Assembly (NCBI RefSeq): GCF_945957465.1
Contig: NZ_CAMFLC010000007.1
Coordinates: 1-64,000 of the forward strand
DNA from: an uncultured Leifsonia sp.
GTDB lineage: Bacteria > Actinomycetota > Actinomycetes > Actinomycetales > Microbacteriaceae
Direction of reading: 5' to 3'
DNA: 64,000 nt
The notes below the pieces were generated by a model, which saw only the letters and a list, made by a program, of their open reading frames with translations, was not told the DNA's origin and did not search any database. The position numbers were made by a program, and so were the translations under genes. Positions 54,499 to 63,303 of this stretch are shown here, in pieces (position 1 is the stretch's first letter; every line of letters begins with the position of its first letter).

Positions 54499-56061
54499 GT
54501 GAGTTCAGCCGCCGTCTCCGCTCTCCGCTCCGACCTCCGCGCCGCCGGCTTCACCGTCGATGGGCTCACCGACCTGTGGGGCGAGCAGGCGTCCGCCGCG
54601 CTGTTCCGCGGGAGGCGCGTGCCGGCCGAGCGGGCGCTGGCCGCGGCGTCGGCCGGGCCGCTGGGCACGCTCGCCGCCCTCTTCGTGCTCGGGCGGCCGG
54701 TGGCACGGGCGGAAGCCGCTGCGGCGCTGCCGGAGCTCGGCGTCGAGGGTGCGACCGGGCTCGGTCTCGTCGTCGGCGGCGAACGCGTCGAACCCGCTGT
54801 CGATCTCCGCCCCTACGCGTTCGTCGATTCGGTCGGGCCGGCCGAGTGGTGGATCGTCTCCGACCTCGGCGAGCTGGCGCTCGGCGGCGCGCTGCCCGAA
54901 GACCACGTCCTCGGCGTCGGCGGCGCCTCCCTGACCCTGAGCGGCCTGATGCTGCAGCGGCCGGTGGGCTCCGCGCTCGACCTGGGCACCGGCTGCGGCA
55001 TCCAGGCGCTGCACGCCTCCCGCCACGCGCAGCGCGTGGTCGCGACCGACATCTCCCCGCGCGCCCTCCGGCTCGCGGCCCTCAACGCCGAGCTCAACGA
55101 GGTCGCGGGGATCGAGTTCCGGCTGGGCAGCCTGTTCGAGCCGGTGGCTGGCGAGACCTTCGACCACATCGTCTCCAACCCGCCCTTCGTCATCACGCCG
55201 CGGGTCGAAGGGGTGCCCGCGTACGAGTACCGCGACGGCGGCATGGTCGGCGACGCCCTGGTCGCGGCGTTCGTCGCCGGGTGCGGCGCGCACCTCGCAC
55301 CGGGGGGCGTCGCACAGCTGCTCGGAAACTGGGAGTACCGCGGAGCGGGCGACGCGCTCGACCGGGTGCGCGGCTGGGTGGACGATTCGTCGCAGCCGCT
55401 CGACGCCTGGGTGATCGAGCGCGACGTGGAGGGCGCCGCCCAGTACGCGGAGACCTGGATCCGCGACGGCGGCACCCTGCCGGGCACACCGGAGTTCGAC
55501 CGGCTCGAGGCGGCGTGGCTCGACGACTTCGCAGCCAGGGACGTGCGGGAAGTGGGGTTCGGCTACGTCCTGCTGCGGCGTGCCGACGGTGTGCCGACGC
55601 TCCGCCGGTTCGAGCGCAGACACGGCTCCCTGGGCGCCGACGAGGCGGGCCTCGGCGTGCATCTCGGCGCCTGCCTCGCCGCGCACGACGCTCAGGCCGC
55701 GCTCGATGACGACGCACTCGCGACCCTCCGGCCGACGGTCGCGCCCGACGTGACGGAGGAACGTCACCTGTGGCCGGGCGCCGACGCCCCGACGGCGATC
55801 CTGCTGCGCCAGGGCGGCGGCTTCGGCCGCGTGGTCTCCGCCGACACCGGCCTCGCAGCGCTCGTCGGCGCCTGCGACGGCGAGCTGAGCGTCGGCGCGA
55901 TCGTGGCCGCGCTCGCGCAGCTGCTGGAGGTCGACGAGGAGGCGCTCCGTGCCGACCTCCTGCCCGCCGTCCGCGCCCTGCTCGTCGACGGCCTCCTCAC
56001 CCTCCCGTCGGCGGCCGGACCGCTCAGCGGGGTGGAAGGGAGACCAGGCGCACGTCGGTGA
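54499..56061 (+). CDS. SAM-dependent methyltransferase with N- and C-terminal actinobacterial domains
   Basis: 520 residues. N-terminal DUF7059-like part (1-120: DLRAAGFTVDGLTDLWG), central class I methyltransferase with ALDLGTGCGIQALHAS (motif I), VVATDISPRALRLAALNA, and VSNPPFVIT (NPP[FY] motif of N-methylating enzymes such as PrmC/RsmC), then a C-terminal winged-like region (about 410-510). The substrate, perhaps rRNA, tRNA or a protein glutamine, is not known. GTG 54499 lies six bases after TTGAAT. Its end overlaps by 38 bases the end of the phosphodiesterase gene on the other strand. Confidence 0.9.
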   Translation: MSSAAVSALRSDLRAAGFTVDGLTDLWGEQASAALFRGRRVPAERALAAASAGPLGTLAALFVLGRPVARAEAAAALPELGVEGATGLGLVVGGERVEPAVDLRPYAFVDSVGPAEWWIVSDLGELALGGALPEDHVLGVGGASLTLSGLMLQRPVGSALDLGTGCGIQALHASRHAQRVVATDISPRALRLAALNAELNEVAGIEFRLGSLFEPVAGETFDHIVSNPPFVITPRVEGVPAYEYRDGGMVGDALVAAFVAGCGAHLAPGGVAQLLGNWEYRGAGDALDRVRGWVDDSSQPLDAWVIERDVEGAAQYAETWIRDGGTLPGTPEFDRLEAAWLDDFAARDVREVGFGYVLLRRADGVPTLRRFERRHGSLGADEAGLGVHLGACLAAHDAQAALDDDALATLRPTVAPDVTEERHLWPGADAPTAILLRQGGGFGRVVSADTGLAALVGACDGELSVGAIVAALAQLLEVDEEALRADLLPAVRALLVDGLLTLPSAAGPLSGVEGRPGARR

Positions 56062-56524
56062 GGCGGGCGTCGGCGACCTCGGCGGTCAGGTAGGTGCAGA
56101 ACGGCTGACGGCGGCGGTCGGTGGGGGAGCCGGGGTTCAGGAGGCGCAAGCCGCCCGGCGAGACCGTGTCCCAGGGGATGTGCGAATGCCCGAACACGAG
56201 CACGTCCGTCTCGGGGAAGTCGCGTTCGCAGCGATGCTCGCGCCCTGCTGCCGGGCCGGTCTCGTGCACGACCGCGAACCGCAGGCCGCCCAGTTCTGCG
56301 CGCGCGACCTCCGGAAGCCGGCGCCGCAGCCCGGGCCCGTCGTTGTTGCCCCAGACGCCGATGAGCCGCCGGGAGCGCTCCTCGAGGAGATCGAGCGTCG
56401 CCTCGTCGACCCAATCGCCCGCGTGGATCACGACGTCCGCCTCGGCGATCGCGGCGAGCAGCTGCGGCGGCAGCGCCCTGGCCCGCTTGGGCACGTGGGT
56501 GTCGGACAGCATCAGCAGCTTCAC
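56024..56524 (-). CDS. YfcE/MJ0936-type metallophosphoesterase
   Basis: 166 residues. Dimetal motifs in order: MLSDTHVPK (D-x-H), VIHAGDWVD (GD), VWGNNDGP (GNND), VFGHSHIPW (GHSH), ending in LLNPGSPTDRRRQP, all of the MJ0936/YfcE family of small phosphodiesterases. GTG 56524. Convergent overlap with the methyltransferase gene. Confidence 0.92.
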   Translation of the reverse strand: MKLLMLSDTHVPKRARALPPQLLAAIAEADVVIHAGDWVDEATLDLLEERSRRLIGVWGNNDGPGLRRRLPEVARAELGGLRFAVVHETGPAAGREHRCERDFPETDVLVFGHSHIPWDTVSPGGLRLLNPGSPTDRRRQPFCTYLTAEVADARLTDVRLVSLPPR

Positions 56525-56572
56525 GGTGGCAAACGGTAGGCGAAAACGCCGCGCGAGGCTAGCGTCGGGTCC

Positions 56573-57604
56573 ATGGACCTCAGGACCCTCGGAAACAGCG
56601 GAACGATCGTGTCCGCCTTCGCCCTCGGCACGATGACGTTCGGAGCGGAGGCCGACGAGCCCACCTCCCACGCCATCCTGGAGCGCTACCTCGACGCCGG
56701 CGGCACCCTCGTCGACACCGCCGACGTCTACAGCTCGGGTGTGTCGGAGTCGATCATCGGGCGCTGGCTCGCCCGCAACCACGGCCGCCGCGATCAGCTC
56801 GTCATCGCCACGAAGGGCCGGTTCCCGATGGGGGAGGGGCCGAACGACCTCGGCCTCTCGCGAACGCACCTGCGCAAAGCCCTCGACGACTCGCTGCGCC
56901 GGCTGGGCGTCGACCACATCGATCTCTACCAGCTGCACGCCTGGGACGCCCTCACCCCGCTCGACGAGACGCTCCGCTTCCTCGACGACGCGGTCACGGC
57001 GGGCAAGATCGGGTACTACGGGTTCTCCAACTACCTCGGCTGGCAGCTGACCAAGGCCGTGGCCGTCGCCGACGGCTACGGGTTCGTCCCTCCGGTCACG
57101 CTGCAGCCGCAGTACAGCCTCCTGGTGCGGGGGATCGAGCACGAGATCGTGCCGGCCGCGCTCGACGCGGGCGTCGGTCTGCTGCCGTGGTCGCCGCTCG
57201 CGGGCGGCTGGCTGAGCGGCAAGTACCGCCGCGACCAGGCGCCGACCGGCGCGACGCGCCTGGGTGAGAACCCGAAGCGCGGCATGGAGGCCTTCGACGC
57301 CCGCAACGCCGACCCGCGCACCTGGGAGGTCATCGACGCCGTGCAGGCCGTCGCGGAGGAGACCGGGTCGAGCATGTCCCGGGTGGCGCTGGCGTGGCTG
57401 GTCGATCGTCCGGCCGTGACGAGCGTCATCCTGGGCGCGCGCACGGTCGAGCAGCTCGACGACAACCTCGCCGCGGCCGACCTGGTGCTCAGCGAGGAGC
57501 AGCGCAGCCGTCTCGACCGGGTGAGCGAGCCGCGCACCGAGGTGTACCCCTACGGGCCGCAGGCGGTCGCGCAGCGGCACCGCAAGCGCGAGGGCGGCCG
57601 CTGA
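56573..57604 (+). CDS. Aldo/keto reductase (YajO/YhdN type)
   Basis: 343 residues. Third AKR of the window: LVDTADVYSSGVSESIIGRW (Asp/Tyr), IATKGRFPMG (Lys), LYQLHAWD (His), YYGFSNYLGWQL, and the NADP loop VILGARTVEQLDDN. About 30% longer loops than the AKR5 protein at 49242. ATG 56573 follows TAGCGT by seven bases. Substrate unknown. Confidence 0.93.
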   Translation: MDLRTLGNSGTIVSAFALGTMTFGAEADEPTSHAILERYLDAGGTLVDTADVYSSGVSESIIGRWLARNHGRRDQLVIATKGRFPMGEGPNDLGLSRTHLRKALDDSLRRLGVDHIDLYQLHAWDALTPLDETLRFLDDAVTAGKIGYYGFSNYLGWQLTKAVAVADGYGFVPPVTLQPQYSLLVRGIEHEIVPAALDAGVGLLPWSPLAGGWLSGKYRRDQAPTGATRLGENPKRGMEAFDARNADPRTWEVIDAVQAVAEETGSSMSRVALAWLVDRPAVTSVILGARTVEQLDDNLAAADLVLSEEQRSRLDRVSEPRTEVYPYGPQAVAQRHRKREGGR

Positions 57605-57609
57605 GCGCT

Positions 57610-57670
57610 GCAGGGGGGGCGTGACGCGCCGCCACCCGATCGGGAGAACGGCGTGTCGCGTCCCCTCTGC
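57610..57670. terminator. Hairpin, family alpha copy 3, between convergent genes
   Basis: 22-base arms 57610-57631 and 57649-57670. The four non-Watson-Crick positions are all transitions that form G-U pairs in RNA of the + strand. The right arm begins CGGCGTGTCGCG, the family alpha word with one change. Confidence 0.75.
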
Positions 57671-57761
57671 GCCCCGGCGGCGCCGCTCGCGCCGTGCGCG
57701 ACGGCCTCGCCCGGCAGGGCGACGCTGCGCGGCTCGTCGGCATCCTCCAGGAGCACGGGCG

Positions 57762-58355
57762 TCACCGCGGCGGCGGGACGACGGTCAGCACGCGCTCGAT
57801 GTACTCGAAGAACGACACCATGAAGCCGCGCAGGAATGCCTCGGTCGACTCGTCGGTGACCACGCCCTCGTCGTCGATCAGCCCGGGCCGCAGCTGGATG
57901 TAGGCCTCCGGCGCGTTCATCTGCGGAGCCTGCAGGAAGCTGAGCACGCTGCGCAACTGCTGCTGCGCCACCGCGGTGCCGATCGCCCCCGTGGAGGCCC
58001 CGATCACGGCGGTCGCCTTCCGCGCGATCACATTCTCCCCGTGGGGCCGGCTCGCCCAGTCGATCGCGTTCTTCAGCGCGCCAGGGATCGACCGGTTGTA
58101 CTCCGGTGTGACGAAGAGCAGGGCCTCCTGCGCGGCGATCGACGCCTTGTAGTCGCGGGCGACCTGCGGGAAGTCGCCGTCCAGGTCGCGGTTGTAGAGC
58201 GGCAGGTTCCCGATCGCGATCTCGGTGAAGACGAGCTCGTCGGGGGCGAGGCGGAGGAGGGCCTTCGACAGCCTCCGGTTGATGGAGACCGAGGAGAGGC
58301 TCCCGACGAAGTAACCGACGCGATAGGGAGGCCGGAGCTCGTTGATCGTTGCCAT
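57762..58355 (-). CDS. NADPH-dependent FMN reductase (ArsH/ChrR-like flavodoxin fold)
   Basis: 197 residues. GYFVGSLSSVSINRRLSKALL supplies the FMN phosphate loop (GS-x-x-x-x-S-x-N), LPLYNRDLDGDFP, FVTPEYNRSIPGALKNAIDW and VIGASTGAIGTAVAQQQLR are the family motifs. It reduces FMN or quinones with NADPH. ATG 58355; nothing better upstream. It could serve an FMN monooxygenase such as that at 35709, though it is 20 kb away. Confidence 0.92.
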   Translation of the reverse strand: MATINELRPPYRVGYFVGSLSSVSINRRLSKALLRLAPDELVFTEIAIGNLPLYNRDLDGDFPQVARDYKASIAAQEALLFVTPEYNRSIPGALKNAIDWASRPHGENVIARKATAVIGASTGAIGTAVAQQQLRSVLSFLQAPQMNAPEAYIQLRPGLIDDEGVVTDESTEAFLRGFMVSFFEYIERVLTVVPPPR

Positions 58356-58520
58356 GAGGTCAGCTTGCTCCGGCGGTCGCACACTGTCGAGTCCCTGCCT
58401 CCCCGATCGACGTAGGAGGAGAGAGCGGACCGGAATAGGGCATCTTCCCGATGTGGGAGGGGGGCCTTAGCGACGAGTCTGAGGGAGTCGAAGAAAGCAG
58501 TGGAACGAAGGGTGAGGCTC

Positions 58521-58790
58521 ATGATGCTGTCCGAGGAGTTCGTCGCCGGGCGCGTGTTCGAGGGGGATGTCCGCCGTGCGGAGCGGGAGCGCGATCTGCT
58601 GCGCCGCGTCCGTGAGCAGCAGGCCGGGCGGCGCGCGGAGCGGGCCACCCGGCGCGCTGCACGCGACGACGTTCGTGCGGCGGCGAGCACGGGCCGCAGC
58701 GCGGCCTCGATCCCCGTCGCCCCGGCCGCCGTGCCGGCCGCAGAAGCCCCGGCCGAGCTGCAGCGGGAGCTCGCCCGCGCCGGGCGATGA
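58521..58790 (+). CDS. Small Arg/Ala-rich protein (89 aa), function unknown
   Basis: Tandem ATGs at 58521 and 58524 after a GGGTGAGG ribosome-site-like stretch. Residues MMLSEEFVAGRVFEGDVRRA, then ERERDLLRRVREQQAGRRAERATRR, a helix-forming basic part, and an Ala/Pro tail. Low-complexity composition makes a chance frame possible, but spacing to the next gene (73 bases) and the ribosome site favour a real gene. Could be co-transcribed with the LuxR regulator. Confidence 0.5.
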   Translation: MMLSEEFVAGRVFEGDVRRAERERDLLRRVREQQAGRRAERATRRAARDDVRAAASTGRSAASIPVAPAAVPAAEAPAELQRELARAGR

Positions 58791-58863
58791 GGTTCGTTCT
58801 GCCCTCCGCGAAGCCGGGCGCGCGGGAGGTGAGGATGTCGGTGGTGCGTGGCACGATGAGGCC

Positions 58864-61800
58864 ATGCGATCACCGGCGTCCAGCCCCACGATGATCGGAC
58901 GCGAGTCCGATCTCGAGGCGCTGCGCGATGAGCTCCGTGCCGTCGAGCAGGTCGGCGGCCTCCGCGCCGTCGTCGTCGGAGGAGAGGCCGGAATCGGCAA
59001 GTCCCGGCTGCTCGCGGAGTTCCTCGCCGAGGCCGAAGGGTCGGCGACGGTACTTCTCGGGAGGTGCGTCGATCTCGGCAACGACGGGGCGCCGTACGCG
59101 CCCTTCGCGAGCATCCTGCGCCGGCTCATCGAACTGCGCGGGCTCGACACCGTGCTCGCGGCCGCCGGGCACGGCGCCGGCGTCCTCCCGGTGCTGCTGC
59201 CCGAGCTCGCCGACGACTCGGCCGTGCCCGCCCGCACCGGCGCCGAGCGGCTCTACGAGCTCGTGACGGTGCTGTTCGAGACGCTGTCGGCCGACCGGCC
59301 CCTCGTGCTCGCCGTCGAAGACATCCACTGGGCCGACTCGGCGACGCTCGAACTCCTCCGGTTCCTCGTGCGCATGGCCGAGCGCGGGCGCATCCTCGTG
59401 CTGCTCAGCTACCGCAGCGACGAGGTCGGGCGTGGGCACCCCCTGCGGTCGTACCTCGCCGAGCTCGAGCGCACGCGACGGCTCACGCGGTGGGAGCTCT
59501 CACGGCTCGGCCGCGACCAGGTGGAGGCCCTGATCGCCCGGCTGCTCGGCTGCGAGCCCGACGCGGCGACCGTCGAGCGCGTCTACGAGATGAGCGAGGG
59601 CGTGCCCTTCTTCGTCGAGGAGCTCATCGGGATCGACGGGCTCGTGACCGGAGAAGACCTCCCCGAGACGTTGCGCGAGCTGCTCCTGGCGCGGTTCGAG
59701 AAGCTCAGCGAGCCCGCCCAGCAGCTGCTGCGCCTGGTGTCGGCGGGCGGGGTCTGCGTCGACCACGAGCTGCTGAGCGCGGTCTTCGAGGGAACGGCCG
59801 ACCAGCTCGACGCGGCGGCTCGCGAGGCCGTGGTCGCCAACGTTCTCGCTGCCGACACCACCGAGTACACGTTCCGCCACGCGCTCGTTCGGGAGGCGAT
59901 CCACGCCGATCTCCTCCCGGGCGAGCGCAGCCGGTACCACCGGCGGTTCGCCGAGGCGCTGGAAGCCGGCCCGCAGCGCTCCGCCACGCAGCTGTCCACG
60001 CACTGGCTGGCCGCGCACGACCTGCGGCGGGCGTTCATCTCCTCGCTCGAGGCGATGGAGGAGGCGCGCCGTTCGTACGCGTACGCCACCGCCGCGGCGA
60101 TGGGCGATCGCGCCCTCGAGCTGTGGGACAGCGTGCCGGACGCCGCCGAGCTCGGCAGGGGTGCGCTCGGCATCACCAGCCGCACCGAGCTGCTCGCACG
60201 CACGGCTTCTGCGCTCCGCAACGCGGGCGACAACGAGCGGGCACTGGCGACGGTGAACGCCGCCCTCGACTCGGCCGTCGAGCTGCCGCCTGCCCGGTAT
60301 GCCCGCCTCCTGCGCGACAAGGCCCAGTACCTCATGAACCTCAACCGGCCGGGAGTCATCGAGCTGCTGCAGCAGGCTCTGGAGGCCGTTCCGCCGGGAT
60401 CGCTGCCGCCGGCAGACGGACTGCGTCCCCAGTTGCTCACCGAGCTCGCCGCGCGCTACATGCTGGCGGCGCGCTTCGATGAGGCGATCGCGCTCACGAC
60501 CCGGGCCATCGACGAGGTCGGCGGCGCGCAGGCGGTCGGCGGCGCGGAGTCCGCCGGAGGTGCCGAGGCGCTCCTCTCGGTCGCGCACAACATCCGCGGC
60601 AGTTCCCTGGTGGCCGCGGGGTCCGTCGACCGGGGACTGGCCGAGCTCGACGAAGCGGGACGGCTCGCCGAGCGAGACCCCGCCGCGTCGCTGCGCTACG
60701 CGGTCAACGCGTCGGACGCCATGAACACCCTGGGCCGCTACGAGGAGGCCGTGGCCCTCGCGGAGCGCGGAGCCCGCGAAGCGCGCGCCCGCGGTGTCGA
60801 GCGCACGTCCGGGGTCATCCTCTCGTCGAACGCCGTCGAGCCGCTCCTGGCCCTCGGTCAGCTCGACCGCGCCGAAGCCATGCTCGATCCGGCGCTCGCG
60901 CTCGACCCTCCACCGAGCTTCCGCGCGCATCTGCAGCGCATGAAGCTGTGGCTGACGCTCTGGCGGGGCGACCTCCACAGCGCGGAGAATCTGCTGCGCC
61001 GCTGGCACGGCGGCCTGCGCACGCTCGGCGAGCTGGAGGTGCAGTCGGAGCTGGGCGTCGCCCGGCTCGTCGCCGAGCTGGCGATCGCACGCGGCGACCA
61101 TCTCGGAGCGTGGGAGGCGACCGCTCCCGTCCGCGCGCAGGCGCACCCCCGCCTCCCGGCGTCCGACCTCCCGGTGCTCGCCGCTGCCGCGCGGGCGCTC
61201 GCAGACGGCGCCTTCAGTACGTCCCGCACGGCGCCCGCGGCCGACGGCGAGGGCCAGACCGCTGAACGCGACGTCGTGGCGGAGGTGGCCCGCCTGGACC
61301 AGGTGCTGGCCGCCATCGAGACCTGGCCGACCGCGGTGGTCTGGGGTCCGGTGATCCGCGCCGAGCTCGCCACGGCTCTGGCCGCGGCGGGTGCCGCCGA
61401 CGCGGACACGCGCGACGGGGTGGGCGCTGTGCGCGACCCGGCCCGGTTCGACGCCGCCCGCGCCGCCTGGGATGCCGCTGTCGCAGCGACGGCCATCCCG
61501 CTGGCGCCGGTGCACCTGCACCCGTACGCGCTCGTGCGCGCAGCCCGTGTCGCCCGGGCCGCCGGCGACAGCGGAGCGGTCGAGCAGCTGGCCGGCGCGG
61601 CCCGGGCCGAGGCCGATCGCCGGGGCTTCGGGCTGATGAGCGACGCCGCGACCGCTCTCGCCTCGTCGCGGATCCCGCGCGTAGCGCACGGCACCGGGGG
61701 AGTCGGCCCCGGGGCTCCGCTCACCGAGCGTGAAGAGCAGGTGCTCGCCCTCATCGAGCAGGGGCTCAGCAACAAGCAGATCGGCGAAGCGCTGTTCATC

Positions 61801-61902
61801 TCCGCCAAGACCGCGAGCGTGCACGTCTCGAGCATCCTGCGCAAGGTGGGCGCGTCCAGCCGGACCGAGGCGGTCTACCGCGCCGCCCGCGCCTCCCGCT
61901 AG
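58864..61902 (+). CDS. LuxR-family ATPase regulator (AAA ATPase + TPR-like repeats + LuxR HTH, MalT/LAL type)
   Basis: 1012 residues. IGRESDLEALRDEL starts a STAND/AAA domain with Walker A GGEAGIGKS (39-47), Walker B LVLAVEDIHWADSATLELL, followed by a helical sensor domain with many TPR-like repeats (about 380-900) and a C-terminal GerE/LuxR HTH (LTEREEQVLALIEQGLSNKQIGEALF, given here in part). LAL regulators integrate a ligand and ATP to activate genes. ATG 58864 is chosen; the -10-like CACGATGAG lies close upstream. Its target genes are not evident from the neighbours. Confidence 0.92.
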   Translation: MRSPASSPTMIGRESDLEALRDELRAVEQVGGLRAVVVGGEAGIGKSRLLAEFLAEAEGSATVLLGRCVDLGNDGAPYAPFASILRRLIELRGLDTVLAAAGHGAGVLPVLLPELADDSAVPARTGAERLYELVTVLFETLSADRPLVLAVEDIHWADSATLELLRFLVRMAERGRILVLLSYRSDEVGRGHPLRSYLAELERTRRLTRWELSRLGRDQVEALIARLLGCEPDAATVERVYEMSEGVPFFVEELIGIDGLVTGEDLPETLRELLLARFEKLSEPAQQLLRLVSAGGVCVDHELLSAVFEGTADQLDAAAREAVVANVLAADTTEYTFRHALVREAIHADLLPGERSRYHRRFAEALEAGPQRSATQLSTHWLAAHDLRRAFISSLEAMEEARRSYAYATAAAMGDRALELWDSVPDAAELGRGALGITSRTELLARTASALRNAGDNERALATVNAALDSAVELPPARYARLLRDKAQYLMNLNRPGVIELLQQALEAVPPGSLPPADGLRPQLLTELAARYMLAARFDEAIALTTRAIDEVGGAQAVGGAESAGGAEALLSVAHNIRGSSLVAAGSVDRGLAELDEAGRLAERDPAASLRYAVNASDAMNTLGRYEEAVALAERGAREARARGVERTSGVILSSNAVEPLLALGQLDRAEAMLDPALALDPPPSFRAHLQRMKLWLTLWRGDLHSAENLLRRWHGGLRTLGELEVQSELGVARLVAELAIARGDHLGAWEATAPVRAQAHPRLPASDLPVLAAAARALADGAFSTSRTAPAADGEGQTAERDVVAEVARLDQVLAAIETWPTAVVWGPVIRAELATALAAAGAADADTRDGVGAVRDPARFDAARAAWDAAVAATAIPLAPVHLHPYALVRAARVARAAGDSGAVEQLAGAARAEADRRGFGLMSDAATALASSRIPRVAHGTGGVGPGAPLTEREEQVLALIEQGLSNKQIGEALFISAKTASVHVSSILRKVGASSRTEAVYRAARASR

Positions 61903-61926
61903 TTCGCGCCGGGACGTCTACGCGGG

Positions 61927-62343
61927 TCAGCGCTCCGCGGCGACCGCGCAGACGATGCACAGCTCGGTCGTCGGGCGCGCCTCGAGCCGCTGCACTCCGA
62001 TCGGCCGTCCGCACGACGCGCACGTGCCGTAGCGTCCGAGGCGGATGCGTTCCCGAGCGGCATCGACGGCGGTGATGTCGGCCGCCGAGTCGGAGCGCAG
62101 TGCGTGCAGGCGGCTCCATTCCGAGCTGAGCGTCGGGCCCTCCGGGTCGTGCTCGTCGTCGGCGGTCGACTCCGACCGCGACGACAGCAGGCTTCCCAGC
62201 GCCTCGGCGTGCCGTTGAGATTCGGCGACGTCCCGGCGGCGCCGCTCGTCGAGCATCCTGTCGAAGCGTTCCAGCTCGTCGGCGGTGAGGCCGGATTCCT
62301 GGATGATGTAGAGCTCTCGTGTGTCCGGTGATTCGGTGTGCAT
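61927..62343 (-). CDS. DksA/TraR-type zinc-finger protein
   Basis: 138 residues. Coiled-coil-forming first two thirds (ELERFDRMLDERRRRDVAESQ) and a C-terminal zinc finger GTCASCGRPIGVQRLEARP...LCIVC with the four cysteines. ATG 62343 has AAGGGGGTG upstream. In proteobacteria DksA binds the RNA polymerase secondary channel; in actinobacteria such proteins are often called TraR/DksA and their role is less clear. Convergent with the LuxR regulator. Confidence 0.9.
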   Translation of the reverse strand: MHTESPDTRELYIIQESGLTADELERFDRMLDERRRRDVAESQRHAEALGSLLSSRSESTADDEHDPEGPTLSSEWSRLHALRSDSAADITAVDAARERIRLGRYGTCASCGRPIGVQRLEARPTTELCIVCAVAAER

Positions 62344-62414
62344 CGGCGCACCCCCTTCCGATCCCGCCGTGTCAGCGTACGACATAGTAGACCTGCCCGC
62401 CGTAGGCTCGGCGC

Positions 62415-62705
62415 GTGCCTTCGTTTCGTGTGATCATCCCGGTCGGGCGGCTGCGCAGTGACGTGCCGGCCACCTCCATCGAGCCGGCCGCCGCAGCGGC
62501 CACCGCCGAACGCGCGACGGTCGAGGCGACGAGCGTCGACGTCGTGAGCCGGGAGGCGCGGCTCACGGTCCGGTTCACCGCCGACCGCGCCGATGAAGCG
62601 CTGGCGGTGGCCGAGCACACCGTCGCCGCGGTCCACGCTCTTGCGGAGACGGGAGCGTGGCGGCTCACCGAGCGCGTCGGCGGCCGGTGGTTCCGCCGCG
62701 CCTGA
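62415..62705 (+). CDS. Small hypothetical protein (96 aa)
   Basis: 96 residues with MPSFRVIIPVGRLRSDVPAT at the start and a periodic Ala-rich amphipathic pattern (ADRADEALAVAEHTVAAVH), ending in GGRWFRRA. No family recognised. GTG 62415 lies six bases after TAGGCT, the leaderless pattern of this window, which supports the call. Divergent from the DksA-type gene (71-base gap). Confidence 0.65.
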   Translation: MPSFRVIIPVGRLRSDVPATSIEPAAAAATAERATVEATSVDVVSREARLTVRFTADRADEALAVAEHTVAAVHALAETGAWRLTERVGGRWFRRA

Positions 62706-62741
62706 GCACGCCTCCGCGCCCTGCGGGCCGGGAACGGGGGA

Positions 62742-63230
62742 TCAGGCGACCGCCGGGAGGGATGCCTCGATCAGTCCGACGATCCGCGGATCGTCCGGCT
62801 CGGTCTGCGGACGGAAGCGATGCACCTCGCCGTCGGGCGTGATGACGAACTTCTCGAAGTTCCACTTGACCTTGCCGGCTTTGCCGTCTGCGTCGGGATG
62901 GGTGGTCAGCTCGGCGTAGAGCGGGTGCGCGTTGCGCCCGTTCAGCCGCACCTTCTCCATCATCGGGAAGGTGACGCCCCAGGTCGTCGAGCAGTATTCC
63001 TTGATCGCGTCCGTCGAGCTCAGCTCTTGCAGGAACTGGTTGCTCGGGAAGCCGATGACGGTGAAGCCGCGGTCGCCGTACGTCTCCTGCAGTCGCTCGA
63101 GCTTCTCGTACTGCGGTGCGAGTCCGCAGCGGGAGGCGACGTTGACGACGAGGATCACCTTGCCCGCGTACTCGGACAGGCTGCTCGGCGCCCCGTCGAT
63201 GGTGTTGAACGGAATATCCATCAGGGTCAT
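62742..63230 (-). CDS. Glutathione/thioredoxin peroxidase (GPx family, cysteine type)
   Basis: 162 residues. Peroxidatic Cys35 in VNVASRCGLAPQYEKL, then GFPSNQF with the catalytic Gln, resolving-Cys-like EYCSTTWGVTFP, and KWNFEKFVI with the catalytic Trp/Asn. As in most bacteria it is a cysteine enzyme and probably uses thioredoxin or mycothiol-linked reductants instead of glutathione (family knowledge). ATG 63230 lies six bases after TAGGCT on its strand. Confidence 0.93.
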   Translation of the reverse strand: MTLMDIPFNTIDGAPSSLSEYAGKVILVVNVASRCGLAPQYEKLERLQETYGDRGFTVIGFPSNQFLQELSSTDAIKEYCSTTWGVTFPMMEKVRLNGRNAHPLYAELTTHPDADGKAGKVKWNFEKFVITPDGEVHRFRPQTEPDDPRIVGLIEASLPAVA

Positions 63231-63303
63231 GCTCCGAGCCTACGTCCCGCAGTGGCACCGAGTGCCCGATTGCGGTGAAGACCCAGGTCACCGCGAAGCG
63301 GGA

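Noticed and set aside
62742-63230. Glutathione peroxidase as a selenoprotein
   Set aside because: The active-site codon is TGC (Cys35), not TGA, and no SECIS-like stem was needed to read the gene.
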